Shown here piece after piece: positions 9,047-19,908 of a stretch of DNA of 24,293 nucleotides. Every line of letters begins with the position of its first letter. Positions within the stretch are counted from its first letter, which is position 1. The translations under genes were made by a program, and so were the position numbers. The notes below the pieces were generated by a model, which was given only the letters and a program-made list of their open reading frames with translations, searched no databases and was not told the origin of the DNA. Source of the DNA: Rhizophagus sp. LPA8_4_AMF (lineage: Eukaryota > Glomeromycota > Glomeromycetes > Glomerales > Glomeraceae). The stretch lies in the NCBI GenBank assembly GCA_021464525.1, contig JADRCO010000947.1:1-24293 (forward strand). Reading direction: 5' to 3'.

Positions 9047-10081
9047 ATAAATACGTATCTATCCCTGCAAAGTCGATGATATTGAAACAAAAGGAGATAA
9101 ATGACGCTTTTTCGCCTAGAATCATTGATGAATTTCTTTCAATAATTAAATATTAATAGGGCTGTATTTTGTTTAACATGTCATTTAAATTTCAAGCAGG
9201 GTAATGTATGTTACTGTGCTTAAATTGATCTCAAAAATACTTTCAAGTTTGAATGTATCCTCCTCTATGGGCGAAACTAGGCTGAGTACAGTGGGGTCAT
9301 GAGAAAATTGGATTGTAATTTTTTTTTTTTTTTTTCACAGAAAGACCTAAAAAAGGTATTCAAGCATGCCTTTTGTTATACTTATCAATAGGATTGCACA
9401 TAGGCGTTCAGGGTGCAGGTTGAAAGTTCAACGAATACGAACCATAAACGAACAATACATCCTGCCAGTCGATTACTAATTGATAGTAAGGAGACCAACT
9501 TTGATCAATCATCAATCTGACTCCATATTTAACAAATTCCTAAAAATTTTAACTTGCATGTACAGCATACATCAAAAAGCAGATATATTATTAAAATCTC
9601 CCCTTCTTCCCCTTTCTCTATTCAAAATTTTTAGTTCCTTGTGGACACAACTTAATGTAATGGACAGCGGGTTTCATCTGAAGATGTTCAAGCGATATCT
9701 ACACAATCTTCACAATCTACGCACGAATGATTTTCCTCAAGTTACCTTTTTAGGCTTAACATAGAAGTTGACATTATTGGTGATTGACAAAGTGCGGAGT
9801 CTTGCATCATAATGTATAAATGAGAGTACTCAGAACTCAATGCAAGTTTATTGAACACCTTCAGCCACCCTGTACATGTCAGAAGTCAGAACCTTTTCTT
9901 TAAGGAGGAAAGGAGAAAGAAAATAAAAAAATAATCTACCTTGAAAAATAAAGTAATTTCGAATGTATATCAATTCTCCAACCATCTTTTTAATGCATGA
10001 TAAGTACTGAACTATGTATGGTGCGGTATACTATGCGACTGATTAAAAGGTAAAACATTTATTGATCAAAATTCTACTAAT

Positions 10082-10082
<1 letters not shown>

Positions 10083-10116
<34 letters not shown>

Positions 10117-10128
10117 TTTTTTTTTTTT
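10083..10128. repeat. Poly-A run joined to poly-T run
   Basis: About 30 A are followed directly by about 16 T, making an uninterrupted A/T inverted repeat. Similar junctions are found near 1-52, 16112-16138, 20692-20715 and 22193-22213. Lengths of such runs are unreliable in sequence assemblies. Confidence 0.8.
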
Positions 10129-11447
10129 CTTGCATCAATTAAATATATATTCATTTAGTGTCAAATGTTAGATACTATATAGATATAAAGTTGAATATCA
10201 TGATTGGCTGAAGATAAGCCAATCTTTATTATACTATTTAATCGGGAATTTTGTCCGATAGCTAAATAGGATAATTTGTAAATAAAAATAAGGCTTAGAT
10301 TAGTATTATCATGCAAAAATATAATTGATTGTAATGTAATAAATATATAATTTGTTGTGTGTAGTACTGTAATACGATGTAAAAAAAAATTAAATAATTA
10401 TTATTTATTATTAAAAATAAAATAAAAAAAACTCTTTTTCACATCCTCAAAAAATTTTATTTTCCTTTTCCCCTCAGGTTCTATAAATAAAAGATTACCG
10501 CCAAAAAAAAAAAAAAAAAAAGGATCAACGGTTATAATTACCTTAATGATAATTGACCAAAATGTTTTTTTTTTAAAAAAAAGAATTTTTTAACGAAATA
10601 GTAATAAGTACACCGATTGATTGTAAACCTTGCATAAAAGTAAGAACGGATATACGGCTAAAACATTTTTCTTTTTTAATATATAATAATAATAATAATA
10701 AAAGATTTGAATCAAACTGTAAATAAATTAGTTCATTGTTCGTTATAAAATGTAATGTTATAATGAAAACTTATGTACGCCTTTTTTTAAAGTTTAGTTA
10801 AATATAGTTCAATCAATTATTACATAAACTTTATAAGATGCATAAACAAATGATTCTTGTAGAATTTCTAATGATATTTTAAAAAAAATTTGTGTTTGAA
10901 TTTATTAATCATGTGCACATTTATATAATACCGACCTGAATTTAAGGTATACAACATCCCGTTAACACTCCGTTGCCTACCTAATATTTGCGTAGATTAT
11001 TTCTTGAAATAGAATGGAATCAAAGATTTTATTCACGTGATATTTTGGATTTACGTATAAGGGGTATTTCTTAGTAATTTTATTGATTTTATTAAAAATT
11101 ATTATTAAATAAGTCGATTTACGTATAGATAATTGATAATCTACGACATTTTTGGTAAGTATAATTACTATTTCCACGAAATAAGCATATTCATAAAAAT
11201 AAAAAAATTTTTCATTGCATTTTCATATTTGACTTTCCATATTGTTTTTTTTTCACACAAGATGGACCGATCTAAACAATGTTCTTATTAAATTATTTAT
11301 TAACAGAACTGGTATGTATAATTCATTCCGTTAGTATGGATTTTTCATTAAAGTAAAAGATTACAGGATTTTCTTACGTGACTTCCATATCGTTTTTATT
11401 TATAGGAATTTTAGGACCGCAAGACTTTAAGTACGACAATGTGATGT

Positions 11448-11462
11448 ATGTATATATATAGT
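11448..11462 (+). promoter_or_regulatory. TATA-like sequence before the acyl-CoA oxidase
   Basis: GTATATATATAG lies about 65-75 bp before the chosen ATG at 11526. This is a plausible distance for a core promoter with a short 5' UTR, but such runs are common in this AT-rich DNA. Confidence 0.3.
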
Positions 11463-11525
11463 TTTTGTCGAGAATCTGTTTAATTTTTATTATTTTTTTT
11501 TTGTTTGTTAAAAAAAAGAAAAATT

Positions 11526-14171
11526 ATGACATCTTACGTAAAAATTCCTTCGCATCTTAAACCATCTGATCCACAAGGACCAGATTTATTAACACAAGAA
11601 AGGGAATCTGCAACATTCGATGTTAAGGAACTTACATTACTTTTGTATGGTATTAAAGATTTGGAAAGGTATCATAAAATTTTGAATATAATTGAAAATG
11701 ATCCCGTATTCGATAAAACCAATATATATTTTATGGGAAGAAATGAATTATTTGAATATACTATAAAAAAAGAAAATAGATTAGTACAATTAATTAAGTA
11801 CGTAAAATTTTTTTTTTTTTTTTAATTGTATAATTTACATACATACTTATTTGTTTAAAAACGTGATATTTTTTACAGAGAAAACAAATGGACTGTAGAA
11901 GAACTTCAATTTGCAGAATGGTTCCTTGATATGCCAGGACCTGTACGTGATATTGTTTTATTTATTTAAATTTCGATTAATTCCGATTAATTCCAATTAA
12001 TTCCAAATAATTCTAACTAATGCCGACTAATTCGATTTTTAGTTTGGTGCTCATCGAGGGATGTTTATACCAACTTTAATTGGTCAAGGAACGGAAGAAC
12101 AAAAAAAAAAATTTCTTATTCCAGCTAAAAATTATCAAATTATTGGATGTTACGCACAAACAGAATTAGGTCATGGTTCTAATGTTCAAGGATTAGAAAC
12201 GACCGCCACTTATATTCCAGAAACTGATGAATTTGAATTACATTCTCCTTTTTTGACTTCTTCTAAATGGTGGATTGGAGGTTTAGGAAGAACCGCGTTA
12301 GTATTAATATTATATTTCTGACATACTTTCAAATTTTTTATATACTTTCAAAATTTTAATACGACTTAATTTATTACAGTACTCATGCTATTGTTATGGC
12401 TCAATTGAAAAGTAATGGAAAAGATTATGGTCCTCATCCATTTATCGTTCAAATTCGAGATTTGAAAACCCATTTACCTTTATCCGGTATTACGATTGGA
12501 GACATTGGTCCTAAATTTGGGTAAATATAAAGTGATATTGTATTGTGATATTTTTTTTTAAAAAAAAAATATTTATACACACATATATATATATATGTAT
12601 ATATTTCTTTCTTTCTTTTTAGTTTTAATGCTACTGATAATGGATTTATGTTATTTGAACATGTACGAATTCCACGGTTTAATATGCTTTCTAAATACTC
12701 TCAAATTGAGAAAACTACTGGAAAATATTTAAGTCCACCAAATAATAAGTTAAATTATGGTATCATGGTTTTGGTTCGTGCTTTAATTGTTACAGGTGTA
12801 CGTGTTACACTTGCACGCGCTGCTACAATTGCAATTCGTTATTCTGTTATACGCAGACAATTTATTGATAAAGATGAACCAAAAAAGTTGAAAGATGGGT
12901 AAGTTAATAAGTTTAATAAGTTTAATACCGTTGAATAGAATAATTGTTTTTTTTTTTTAACGCGTAACTTTTTAATTTTGTTTAGTCGTATAATTGAAAC
13001 TTCAGTATTGGATTATACTATGCAACAATATAGATTATTTCCTGTAATTGCTCAATCATACGCGTGCTTTTTTACATCAAAAGTTATGACTAATTTATAT
13101 ACAAATTATATGAAACAATGTTCAGATGGAAATTATTCTTTATTAGCAGATTTACATGCTTCAAGTTCAGGATTAAAATCTTTAACTACTACTATGGCAG
13201 TGGAATCAATTGAAGATTGTAGAAGAGCATGTGGAGGTCATGGATATTCAAGTTTTAGTGGTTTTGTTAAATTTTATCAAGATTATTTACCGAATACGAC
13301 TTGGGAAGGTGATAATTATGTTTTAACTCAACAAACCGCTCGTTATGTAAGCATTGTGTTTAAATAATATTTGATTCTTATTAAAAAGTAAATTATATAT
13401 ATAAAAAGATTTATATATATATAATGTTTAACATTTTTTTTTTTTTTTTAGCTCATGAAAACTTTTCGACAAGTAACAAAAAATCCTGAAAAATACGCGT
13501 CACAAATTTGTATCAATCCAACAATCACTTATATTTTACAATATCTTAATGAACCTAATCAAAAATGTATGGCAACAACACCTTTAGATTTTAATAATCA
13601 AGAAATTCAATTAAAAGCATTTAGACATCGTATAGCATATTTAATTGCAAATGCGGTTGATCAAATTGATAATCAAAAAAAATCTTGGAATTCTATGTTG
13701 GTAGAAATCAATCGAATTTCACGTGCACATTGTCAATATCTTTTGGTACAAAATTTTATAACAGCACTTCAACATAATTCACAACAACAAATTAAAGATG
13801 AAAGTTTAAAAATATTACATAATAATACGTCATTAAAAAAAGTTATGACGTCAGTATGTAATTTATTCGTATTACATACGATGGAAAAAGATGTAGGAGA
13901 ATTTTTCGAAAGTGAACATTTAACTTCATCACAAGCAAGATTATTAAGAATTCAACTTTATAGTTTATTAAAAGAAATCAGACCAAATGCTGTTAATTTA
14001 GTTGATGCATTTCTTATTCCTGATAATTTATTAAGTTCCGCACTTGGTAGATATGATGGAAAAGTTTATGAAACGATGATCGATTGGGCATCTAAAGAAC
14101 CATTAAATGGAATAATCTTGAATATTAATCCCAATAGTAATGATACAATACTAGGAAAAGCCAAACTTTAA
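11526..14171 (+). CDS. Peroxisomal acyl-CoA oxidase (7 exons, 695 aa)
   Basis: Exons 11526-11797, 11879-11942, 12043-12296, 12380-12520, 12623-12898, 12986-13346 and 13452-14171 join in frame through GT-AG introns to give 695 residues, the normal length for the family. The enzyme is an FAD protein that oxidises acyl-CoA to trans-2-enoyl-CoA and makes hydrogen peroxide, the first and usually rate-limiting step of peroxisomal beta-oxidation. Residues 113-159 hold [12 protein letters not shown] and [12 protein letters not shown], the flavin/substrate region, followed by [24 protein letters not shown] (414-423) is the oxidase signature. Glu443 in TWEGDN sits where the catalytic base is in this family. 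The acyl-CoA oxidase C-terminal helical domain follows. The protein ends KAKL, whose AKL is a PTS1 peroxisomal signal. The ATG at 11526 (MTSYVKIP) is preferred because only lysine-rich leader lies upstream without another ATG in frame. Confidence 0.93.
11971..12036 (+). repeat. 10-bp minisatellite filling acyl-CoA oxidase intron 2
   Basis: Six consecutive 10-base units lie exactly in register from 11971 to 12030: TTTCGATTAA, TTCCGATTAA, TTCCAATTAA, TTCCAAATAA, TTCTAACTAA and TGCCGACTAA, with a partial seventh. They occupy most of intron 2 (11943-12042). The fifth unit contains CTAAC, a typical fungal branch-point sequence, about 26 bases before the acceptor AG. Confidence 0.85.
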
Positions 14172-15757
14172 AGTCCAAAATATAATCAAATCAATAAAAT
14201 TTAATGAATGCATAAATAAATAAATAATTGATAAATAATTGTTCCTATTCAAAATCGTAAAAATCTAACGTGATTTTATCATTGTAACACAAAAAAAAAT
14301 AAAATAAAATATTTCCCAGATTTCCAATTTATTTAAGAACGGAAAGTTAATTTATGTTAAACTACTTAAATTGTATTTGTTGATAAATAAAAGTATTTTA
14401 TAATCAAATGTTTATAAAAATTTGGCGCGTGGAATAAAAAAGAATCAAGTAAAATATCGCGTGTAGTAATTCAAGATTTCTATAAAAGAATAAATAATTA
14501 ATAAAAATAGTAAAATTTCATGCATTATAAATTACCTTTTACTTAACAAATTCTTGTTTGAAAAACATATAAATAATGCGCAGCCTCAAAAAATTTCCGG
14601 TTAATTATCCGGAATTTTATACACAGCCGGGTTCTTTAATAGAACAAACCTAAACGATAAAAAGTTATGCTTTACGACATAAACATGTGAACAATTTTTA
14701 ATTTTGTGTTTAATTATTTTACTTAGAAATTCTACTCATTTATTATTTAAAAGTGGTATTTTACAATGAAAAGTTATCGTGATACTATTTAAATTCAGTA
14801 ACACGTTTAATTTATAACAATTCCTTTGAAGGGTATTTTAAAAAAATAAACAAATTGAACCAATAAACTCGATAGAAACTTTACTGCGTCCTCGTCTTAC
14901 GTCATTTTTTACTTCGCCGCGGACAAAGTTTTCCGAACAGCAATAATATTTACTATTTAAGATTGACTCGGAATAACGATCCTCATGTAATGATCAAAAA
15001 ATTTATAAAAGAAAAAAGGAAAATAAAAAAAAAAAAAAAATTATTTGAATGTACGTAAAATAAAATTATATATATATATATATATATATGTTAATTACAT
15101 GTTTGAATGATTCACATTTTGTGATCTCTGTCTTACCAATTATTTTAATTCGAGACACCAATACCACATTTCCCCCATCGGTGTGAACTTCACCGACTAA
15201 AACGATAATTTTTTTTTAATGAGAAAAGAATAAATAAAAACAAACCGAATAAAGATTAACGCCTCATAAAACTTGAAAGTAAATAGACTTTATTTAACCC
15301 CTTTATTATATATACACCTTAAACACCGACAACGTAAAAATCGGCGACTAAATTCTGTCGTGAACATGATTCACAACCTTTGTAGTAAACTATTTTTTAT
15401 CTTTTACTGCGCCTAAAAAATCATCAAATCACCATTAATGGTTAATTTTCAATCATTTTTTTTATAAACTCTTCATTATCGGTTACGGATATATAAAGTT
15501 GAAAAAAATAAAATAATTTATACCGTACAAATCAACTTAATTCGATAAACATTTCGCATTATACTCCTTAAATAAGACGATTTCAAGTTTTTTCTACTTT
15601 TTAATTTCCTCTTTTCTCTTTCTCATTTCATTTCTTTTAGGAAATTTTATTTTTTTTTCTCACTTATTTTGAAGTTCTTTATTATTATTATTATTATTAT
15701 TTGTATTTCTCTTTTATATAAATAAAAAAAAAATTACTTTTAATTTTTCCTTATAGG
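14172..15757. other. Gene-free region between acyl-CoA oxidase and F-box gene 2
   Basis: No coding region or RNA gene is visible. It contains a (TA)n microsatellite near 15067-15089 and an (ATT)n run near 15681-15700. The second lies about 60-75 bp before the F-box gene 2 ATG and would be in its promoter or 5' UTR. A pyrimidine-rich stretch precedes that ATG. Confidence 0.55.
14193..14198 (+). terminator. Putative polyadenylation signal of the acyl-CoA oxidase
   Basis: AATAAA lies 22 bases after the stop codon, followed by further AAATAAATAAAT near 14213-14225. The position suits a short 3' UTR, but the motif is common in this sequence. Confidence 0.4.
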
Positions 15758-16107
15758 ATGGATATTCCCCCCGTTACGACTACAACAGAGGTTAACAACT
15801 TGTCGCAAAATTTCATCAAGTTGGTGGTTATTTCTTTATATTTCTAAGCATTTTTTTATTAACATTATTTCCACATGGTTTTTCTTTACTATATATAGCA
15901 AAAATCTTAATGCGGGTAAAAAATGCTCAGGAAAAAAAGAATCAAGGAGTTTTCTCACTTTTTGCCTCAGTGCGTATTTAACCCTAAAAAGAAATTTTTC
16001 TTATTTCTATATTGTTTGTTTTTCTGAAATATTATTGGACGTTTAAAATGATGATTTGTTAAAAACTTTTTTTACAATCCCTTTTAATTTTTTTTTTTTA
16101 ATTTTTT

Positions 16108-16139
<32 letters not shown>

Positions 16140-17413
16140 TAATAAAGTTTTATTTTAAAAAATTTTATTAACTTTAAACCCTTTTTTTTTTTTTTTTTTC
16201 GTTCATTTTTAGGTTAAATATAGAACCTTCCCAACAACCATCTTTAGTTTCGGATGTTCTTGAAGAAATATTTTCTTTGGTTGCAGAAACAGATACTCAT
16301 TCATCAGTTTTTTATTATTATGACCATGATGCTTTAAAAAATTTACACGCTTGCGCATTAGTAAATCGTCAATGGTGTACAAGCGCAGTAAGAATATTAT
16401 GGAGAAGACCTTTTGGACCTTTTCATAATGGAGGTCATAAATTAATTACAACTTATTTAAGAGGATTAGATGTTGAAGAAAGAAGAGATTTAAAACTTAA
16501 AAGAATAAAATTACCTACAGTTTCTCCTATACCGATGTTTAATTATCCTTCTTTCATACGTCATCTTGATTATGGTGAAATGTTATTTGCTGTAGAAGCT
16601 TGGTGTGCAACTTTACCAAAAAGAAGACCAAATAGTGTTTTATCTGTTATGAGAGTATTATTAAGATTATTTTTACATAATTCTGGTCCTTTATCTTCAT
16701 TAAAACTTTCATCCCTTGGAGAGGATTATCATGATGAAAAAGTAATGATTTTAGCTGAACCTGAAATTAGAGGATTAATTACATCAGTTAGAACCCTTTC
16801 TCTTGATGGGTTTGATTATAATCAACACGGTTTATTGGTTAGATTACCAGATTTATGTAAAAATGTTGAATATTTACAACTTCGTGGTTGGTATGGAAAT
16901 CAACAAACCGAAGATACAACTACATCAACAACAACAAATACAATAACAACAACTAACAATACTACTGCTACTACTACTACTACTACTACACCATTACAAA
17001 AGGATGCTGCTGCAATATCTTTACGTCGTTTAATAAAAGCACAAAAATCATTATTATCTTTAGATATGATTGATTGTAAAGCGTATCTTGGTCATATAAT
17101 ATCAGCTTTAGATACGCAATCAATCTCATTAAGAAAAGTGAAATTTCGTTTAGTTGATTTTAAAGATTGTGGACCATGGGATGGATTGGCCACTTGTCAC
17201 AGATTAACGAATTTAGAATTTTGGTTATGTAAAGGAATAACTCAAAAAATGTTTAACCCTTTAATCAATGCCACTTTTCCCGAATTGGAAGAAGTTAAAA
17301 TGTTACAATATGGAAAAGGTTGTGAAGAATTTAAAACTTGGATAAATAATATGAATGGAACCACTATTAAAGATGATAATTTAGAAGATTCAGATGATGA
17401 TTCTGATTCATAA
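15758..17413 (+). CDS. F-box/LRR-like protein 2 (probably 2 exons, 420 aa)
   Basis: The main exon, 16213-17413, is secure. It enters after a TTTTTAG acceptor and codes LNIEPSQQPSLVSDVLEEIF onward. The 5' end is uncertain. The preferred model joins 15758-15819 (MDIPPVTTTTEV) through intron 15820-16212 (GTTGGT donor) and gives 420 residues. An alternative starts at ATG 15923 (MLRKKRIKEF) with donor GTGCGT after 15970. The F-box (about 30-84) has the usual LHACALVNRQWC and VRILWRRPF but a longer loop (TDTHSSVFYYYDHD) before it. A leucine-rich region follows, interrupted by a run of Thr and Asn near residues 252-272. The C-terminus is acidic (DDNLEDSDDDSDS). A shared family block reads FNYPSFIRHLDYGEMLFAVE. 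It is likely an SCF substrate adaptor with an unknown substrate. Gene 3 follows in the same orientation 810 bp on. Confidence 0.78.
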
Positions 17414-18223
17414 ACATTTTATTTTTGGACTCACGGTATATAAAAATTAATAATTATATCATAATAATATATAATTTTTTTTTTATACAAATTATTAATA
17501 ATTCATCTTAAAAAAAAAAATAGATTTATTATATATACATAAAGAAAAAAAAATTCAAAAAATCTCTACACACAAAAAGAAAAAAAACATTTTTTGTATA
17601 AATATATATATATATATTTTTTTTCTTTTCTTTTTTTTTTAGCATTTAGCATATTTTTCATTTAGGATTTAGGAATATGGAAAAATCTAGGTTTGGAGGA
17701 AAAAAAAAAAAAAATTTTAAAAAAATTTTTTTTTCAATGGAAAGTTTGAGTGGATTTTTCGACAAAAAAAAAAAAAATATTTAAAGAAGGATTTAAATTA
17801 AAAAAGGATTCAATTGGTTAAAATACGCGGTTTTTGAAATATTGCTGCGGTTCATGACCGATCCGTAAGGTTATAAAAAAAAAATAAAGTTTTGGGGTTA
17901 TCGAATCACCCGGTTCATATTTTTTTCATATTGATTCCATTTTAAGATTTATGACATAATAATTATTAGTAACTCATTCGCAAATATGAAATCACCTTAA
18001 AGATTCACAAATAAATTAACTATTGTGCGAATCATCCGACATTTTGTGAAACTGAAATGATGAAATCGAACCATATTCATTTTTATTCGATCGTACAACG
18101 TTAATAAATTGATAAAAAAACCAAAGGAATTTTTTAATCTTGAGAAAAATGAATCTTATAAATATTACAAAAAATTTTGAATTCTTTACTTTTATTAAAA
18201 AAAAATTATTTTTTTCTTTAACA
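17414..18223. other. Intergenic region between F-box genes 2 and 3
   Basis: There is no convincing coding sequence. It is dominated by poly-A and poly-T runs between 17450 and 17800 and is otherwise unremarkable. It should carry the 3' UTR of F-box gene 2 and the promoter of F-box gene 3. The minus-strand frame at 18016-18294 overlaps the start of F-box gene 3 and is a shadow. Confidence 0.55.
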
Positions 18224-19764
18224 ATGATAAAAAATGAAATGAAAATTCCTTTTTTTATTCCATCTGATATAATTGAAGAAATATTATTTTTCATTCAAAC
18301 AGATGATATAAAATCATTATATTCATGTTTATTATTAAATCGTCAATGGTGTCAATTAGTTATTCCAATATTATGGAAACACCCTTTTTATTATGCACAA
18401 AAAGGAAATTCAAAATTAATTTCAACAATATTATCATTTTCAAATAATGATAATGATGACGATGATGATGATGGTGATGATGATGGTGATGATAGTGATG
18501 ATGGGAGAAATGATGATGATAATTCAATTAATTCAATTCGTACCGGAATGACTTTTGATTATATTTCAATGATAAAACATTTACATTATGATTTCATGAT
18601 AATTTCTATTGAAGAATGGTATAAAAATAATACCAATTTCTTTAAAAATAACAATAACAAATTCTTTAAAAATAACGACAACAATTTCAATAACGATTCT
18701 TTTAAAAATAATAATCTCAATTCCTTTGAAAATTTTAATAACAATTCCTTTAAAACCCATAACAATTCTATTAAAAACCATAACAATTCTTTTAAAAACC
18801 ATAACAATTCTTATAATTATTCCTTTAAAAATGATGATTCCTTTAAAAATAATAATAATTCTATTTCTTTTAAAAACAACAACAATAATAATAATAATAA
18901 TTCTTTCAATCATATTTCTTTAATTATAAAATTTTTATTAAGATTATTTATAAAAAAATCAGTTAAATTAAATAGTCTTTTCATTTTACCAAATTATGTT
19001 TGTTGGAATAATTATAATTTAAATAGATATATGGAATTGATTGATCCGGAATTTAATGATTTGATTAAAAATTTAAAATTTCTTTACTTGGAAGTTTATT
19101 CTCATTATCCATCTATTAAATTTTTACAAAAATTTTCTTTAATAGTAAATAATTTGGTAAGTTATCATTTTTTTTTTTTTTTTTCATTTATATTGAATAG
19201 AATGTGATGATTAATCTTTTCATTTACTCATTCCTTTTTTTTTTTTAGGAAATCTTACATTTGAGAACTCCATTATTGGGTTTAATGAGATTTCCAAATG
19301 ATATGGAAGATATCATGGCAAAAAATTTATGTACGTTAATTAGATCACAAAAAAAATTAAAAGAATTTAAATTAATTAATTCTGTAAAATATTCATCATT
19401 ATTCATTTCATCATTATCATCAAATGATTATCTTAAAAATTTAATATTATTAAATGCAAAAATTGATGAAATTGATCCTTTATGGAAAATTTTAAAAAAT
19501 TCTTTTAATTTAGAAATTTTTAAAATAATTAATTGTGTTGGATTAAGTTATGATCTTATCTTACCTTTTTATAATAATTTTAATAACATTAATAATTTTA
19601 AGAAATTAAAATTAATTATAATAGAAAAGAATCAATCTATTGATATTAATGATAAAATGAAATTTTGGGTAATTAGTAGATGTAAAAAAGGTTTAAATGA
19701 TTGTGGACTTTTGGAAAGTGGAAAATTATTTAATCCTGTTAGTAATATTAAATGGTGTAAATAA
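18224..19764 (+). CDS. F-box/LRR-like protein 3 (2 exons, 482 aa) with large low-complexity insert
   Basis: Exon 1 runs to 19156, the intron is 19157-19248 (GTAAGT to TTTAG) and exon 2 is 19249-19764. Phase is kept and NNL joins EILHLRTP. I chose ATG 18224 (MIKNEMKIPF). ATGs at 18149 and 18239 are alternatives; the first adds a Phe/Lys-rich leader. The F-box is at about 11-51 (IPSDIIEEILFFI, LYSCLLLNRQWC, VIPILWKHPF). An Asp-rich run at about 77-98 comes from GAT repeats, and then the family block FDYISMIKHLHYDFMI. Residues of roughly 130-230 are Asn/Phe/Lys/Ser-rich repeats of the type NNSFKN. The leucine-rich part resumes at ISLIIKFLLRLF. The likely role is an SCF substrate adaptor; the substrate is unknown. 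It converges with the acyl-CoA synthetase gene, stop to stop 144 bp apart. Confidence 0.8.
18451..18515 (+). repeat. GAT trinucleotide tract coding for an Asp-rich run
   Basis: GAT and near-GAT codons dominate and encode a stretch of Asp with scattered Gly, Asn and Ser. The reading frame is kept. Such tracts expand and contract by slippage, so the length may vary between strains. Confidence 0.8.
18640..18905 (+). repeat. Degenerate minisatellite coding NNSFKN-like repeats
   Basis: Units of about 18-21 bases such as CATAACAATTCTTTTAAAAA follow each other, most clearly at about 18757-18815, and end in an AAC/AAT run. They encode HNNSFKN-like peptides. The repeat structure opens long frames on both strands here, and these are artefacts. 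Confidence 0.8.
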
Positions 19765-19824
19765 GTAACAATAATGTAAATATCATGTGTACAAAAATTT
19801 ATTTATTTAAAATGTGAATATTGA

Positions 19825-19830
19825 AATAAA
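19825..19830 (+). terminator. Putative polyadenylation signal of F-box gene 3
   Basis: AATAAA lies 60 bases after the stop codon, within the 144-bp gap to the stop codon of the opposing gene. On the minus strand, AAATAAATAAAT near 19797-19810 could serve the acyl-CoA synthetase. If both are used, the two 3' UTRs overlap. Confidence 0.35.
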
Positions 19831-19908
19831 AATTACAAATAATTTGAAATATATTGAATAACATGAATGAAATTAATTTTGTTACTTCAAATATATTCTT
19901 TCTTACTC

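Larger units (their letters stand above)
6478..11525. other. 5-kb gene-free region with decayed repeats
   Basis: No frame here has a convincing start, codon pattern or protein motif. The longest candidates (9480-9764 and three overlapping minus-strand frames at 8708-9125) are open by chance or lie in decayed repeats. The region holds the separate repeats listed at 7139-7213, 7455-7785, 7941-8351, 8589-8655, 8653-9046 and 10083-10128. The last 100-200 bp should contain the acyl-CoA oxidase promoter. The stretch is best read as old transposon and minisatellite debris. Confidence 0.55.

Noticed and set aside
8708-9125. Three overlapping minus-strand frames of 76-89 codons
   Set aside because: They are similar to each other because they read through the duplicated repeat units in different frames; none has a protein motif.
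9480-9764. 94-codon plus-strand open frame
   Set aside because: It begins with TTG, not ATG, has no recognisable motif, splice partner or family, and lies among decayed repeats. It could be a fragment of an old gene but cannot be supported.
10977-11177. 66-codon minus-strand frame
   Set aside because: AT-rich chance frame with Ile/Asn/Lys-dominated composition and no family resemblance.
15901-15972. Middle exon of F-box gene 2 starting at CAAAAATC after TATATAG
   Set aside because: Read through to the GTGCGT donor it has a stop codon in the frame needed by the main exon; a 17-base microexon fits only with a different acceptor, so simpler models were preferred.
17880-17915. Possible tRNA T-arm (GGTTATCGAATCACC-like)
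   Set aside because: No matching acceptor stem, D-arm or anticodon arm could be found around it.
18581-18923. Long Ile/Val-rich frames on both strands within F-box gene 3
   Set aside because: They are alternative-frame readings of the NNSFKN-coding minisatellite, which keeps several frames open.
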